Part shown: one piece after another, positions 63,920-64,000 of the stretch
Position numbering within the stretch: the first letter of the stretch is position 1
Layout of the letters: every line of letters starts with the position of its first letter
From: Virgibacillus halodenitrificans JCM 12304
GTDB taxonomy: Bacteria; Bacillota; Bacilli; Bacillales; Amphibacillaceae
Length of the DNA: 64,000 nucleotides
Direction: 5' to 3'
NCBI RefSeq assembly: GCF_001310895.1
Contig: NZ_BAZS01000009.1
Coordinates: forward strand, 47,029 to 111,028
Notes under the pieces: generated by a model
Seen by the model: the letters and a program-made list of their open reading frames with translations, nothing else
Database searches by the model: none
Told to the model about the DNA's origin: nothing
Program-made: the position numbers and the translations under genes

Positions 63920-64000
63920 GAGAGCAGGCCACCAAAATGAGAGACCCGTCCAAAATATGAGAGAGCAGGCCGCTCAAATGAGAGACCCGCCCAAAATATG
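63894..64000. repeat. 41-bp tandem repeat array, continuing past the right edge
   Basis: The unit begins AAATGAGAGA and recurs at 63894, 63935 and 63976, exactly 41 bases apart. Each unit consists of two similar halves of about 20 bases (AAATGAGAGA... and AAATATGAGAGAGCAGG...). Copies differ by a few substitutions. It lies downstream of the nucleoside hydrolase gene; function unknown. Confidence 0.85.

Noticed and set aside
63894..64000. CRISPR array
   Set aside because: The whole 41-base unit is repeated with no unique spacers, each unit is itself two similar halves, and there are no cas genes.

Overview
The window is low-GC Firmicute chromosome, most likely a halotolerant member of the Bacillaceae close to Oceanobacillus or Virgibacillus. 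The evidence is AGGAGG-type ribosome binding sites, frequent TTG/GTG starts, a TasA/TapA/SipW-type locus, YfiY/YfiZ/YfhA/YusV-like siderophore uptake, YdgG/YdgH- and YkuK-like genes, hut genes and a ureABCEFGD operon. Genus is inference; family is fairly safe.

Region 1 (1-22 kb) is a secreted glycan-degradation and fibre locus. It encodes a GH27 alpha-galactosidase (cut by the left window edge), a GH101 endo-alpha-N-acetylgalactosaminidase, a CalY/TasA-type fibre protein, two tandem GH84 beta-N-acetylglucosaminidases, a GH20 beta-hexosaminidase, a second CalY/TasA protein, a TapA-like protein and a SipW-type signal peptidase. All five glycosidases end in the same roughly 85-residue helical domain (it resembles what I recall as the FIMAH domain), and they are interleaved with the fibre genes. 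I regard this as the best candidate for an undescribed system: mucin-type O-glycan-degrading enzymes held in a TasA-like extracellular matrix by a shared C-terminal domain. The second GH84 has lost that domain from its frame through a one-base deletion.

Region 2 (22-34.6 kb) is a general block: a small STAS-like protein, a Fur-box-flanked siderophore ABC importer, a PF03640-type lipoprotein, an ECF sigma factor with an RskA-like anti-sigma factor, a YVTN beta-propeller lipoprotein broken by two frameshifts, a TIM-barrel isomerase-like protein, an OppA-type binding protein and a VanZ-like protein. Region 3 (34.6-39 kb) has an MMPL exporter with its MarR regulator and operator, and a YkuK-like RNase H-fold protein.

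Region 4 (39-49.5 kb) is histidine catabolism: a divergent LysR regulator, hutU, hutI, an M20 peptidase (frameshifted), a YjiH-like membrane protein, hutH and a YuiF-like permease. The block is bracketed by two nearly identical direct copies of a 45-base terminator hairpin. No hutG is present. Next to it lie fmdB and a decayed formamidase gene (fmdA), which would have handled the formamide released by a HutG-type step.

Region 5 (51-61.2 kb) is a complete urease operon (ureABCEFG plus a frameshifted ureD) followed by a five-gene NikABCDE/Cnt-like ABC importer, presumably for nickel. Region 6 (61.3-64 kb) has a protein made of two repeats, a metallo-beta-lactamase-fold hydrolase, a nucleoside hydrolase and the start of a 41-bp repeat array that runs off the right edge.

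Six single-base indels break otherwise well-conserved reading frames. Each can be placed in a homopolymer run (losses in C or G runs, gains in A runs), so assembly or sequencing error should be excluded before any of these genes is called dead.
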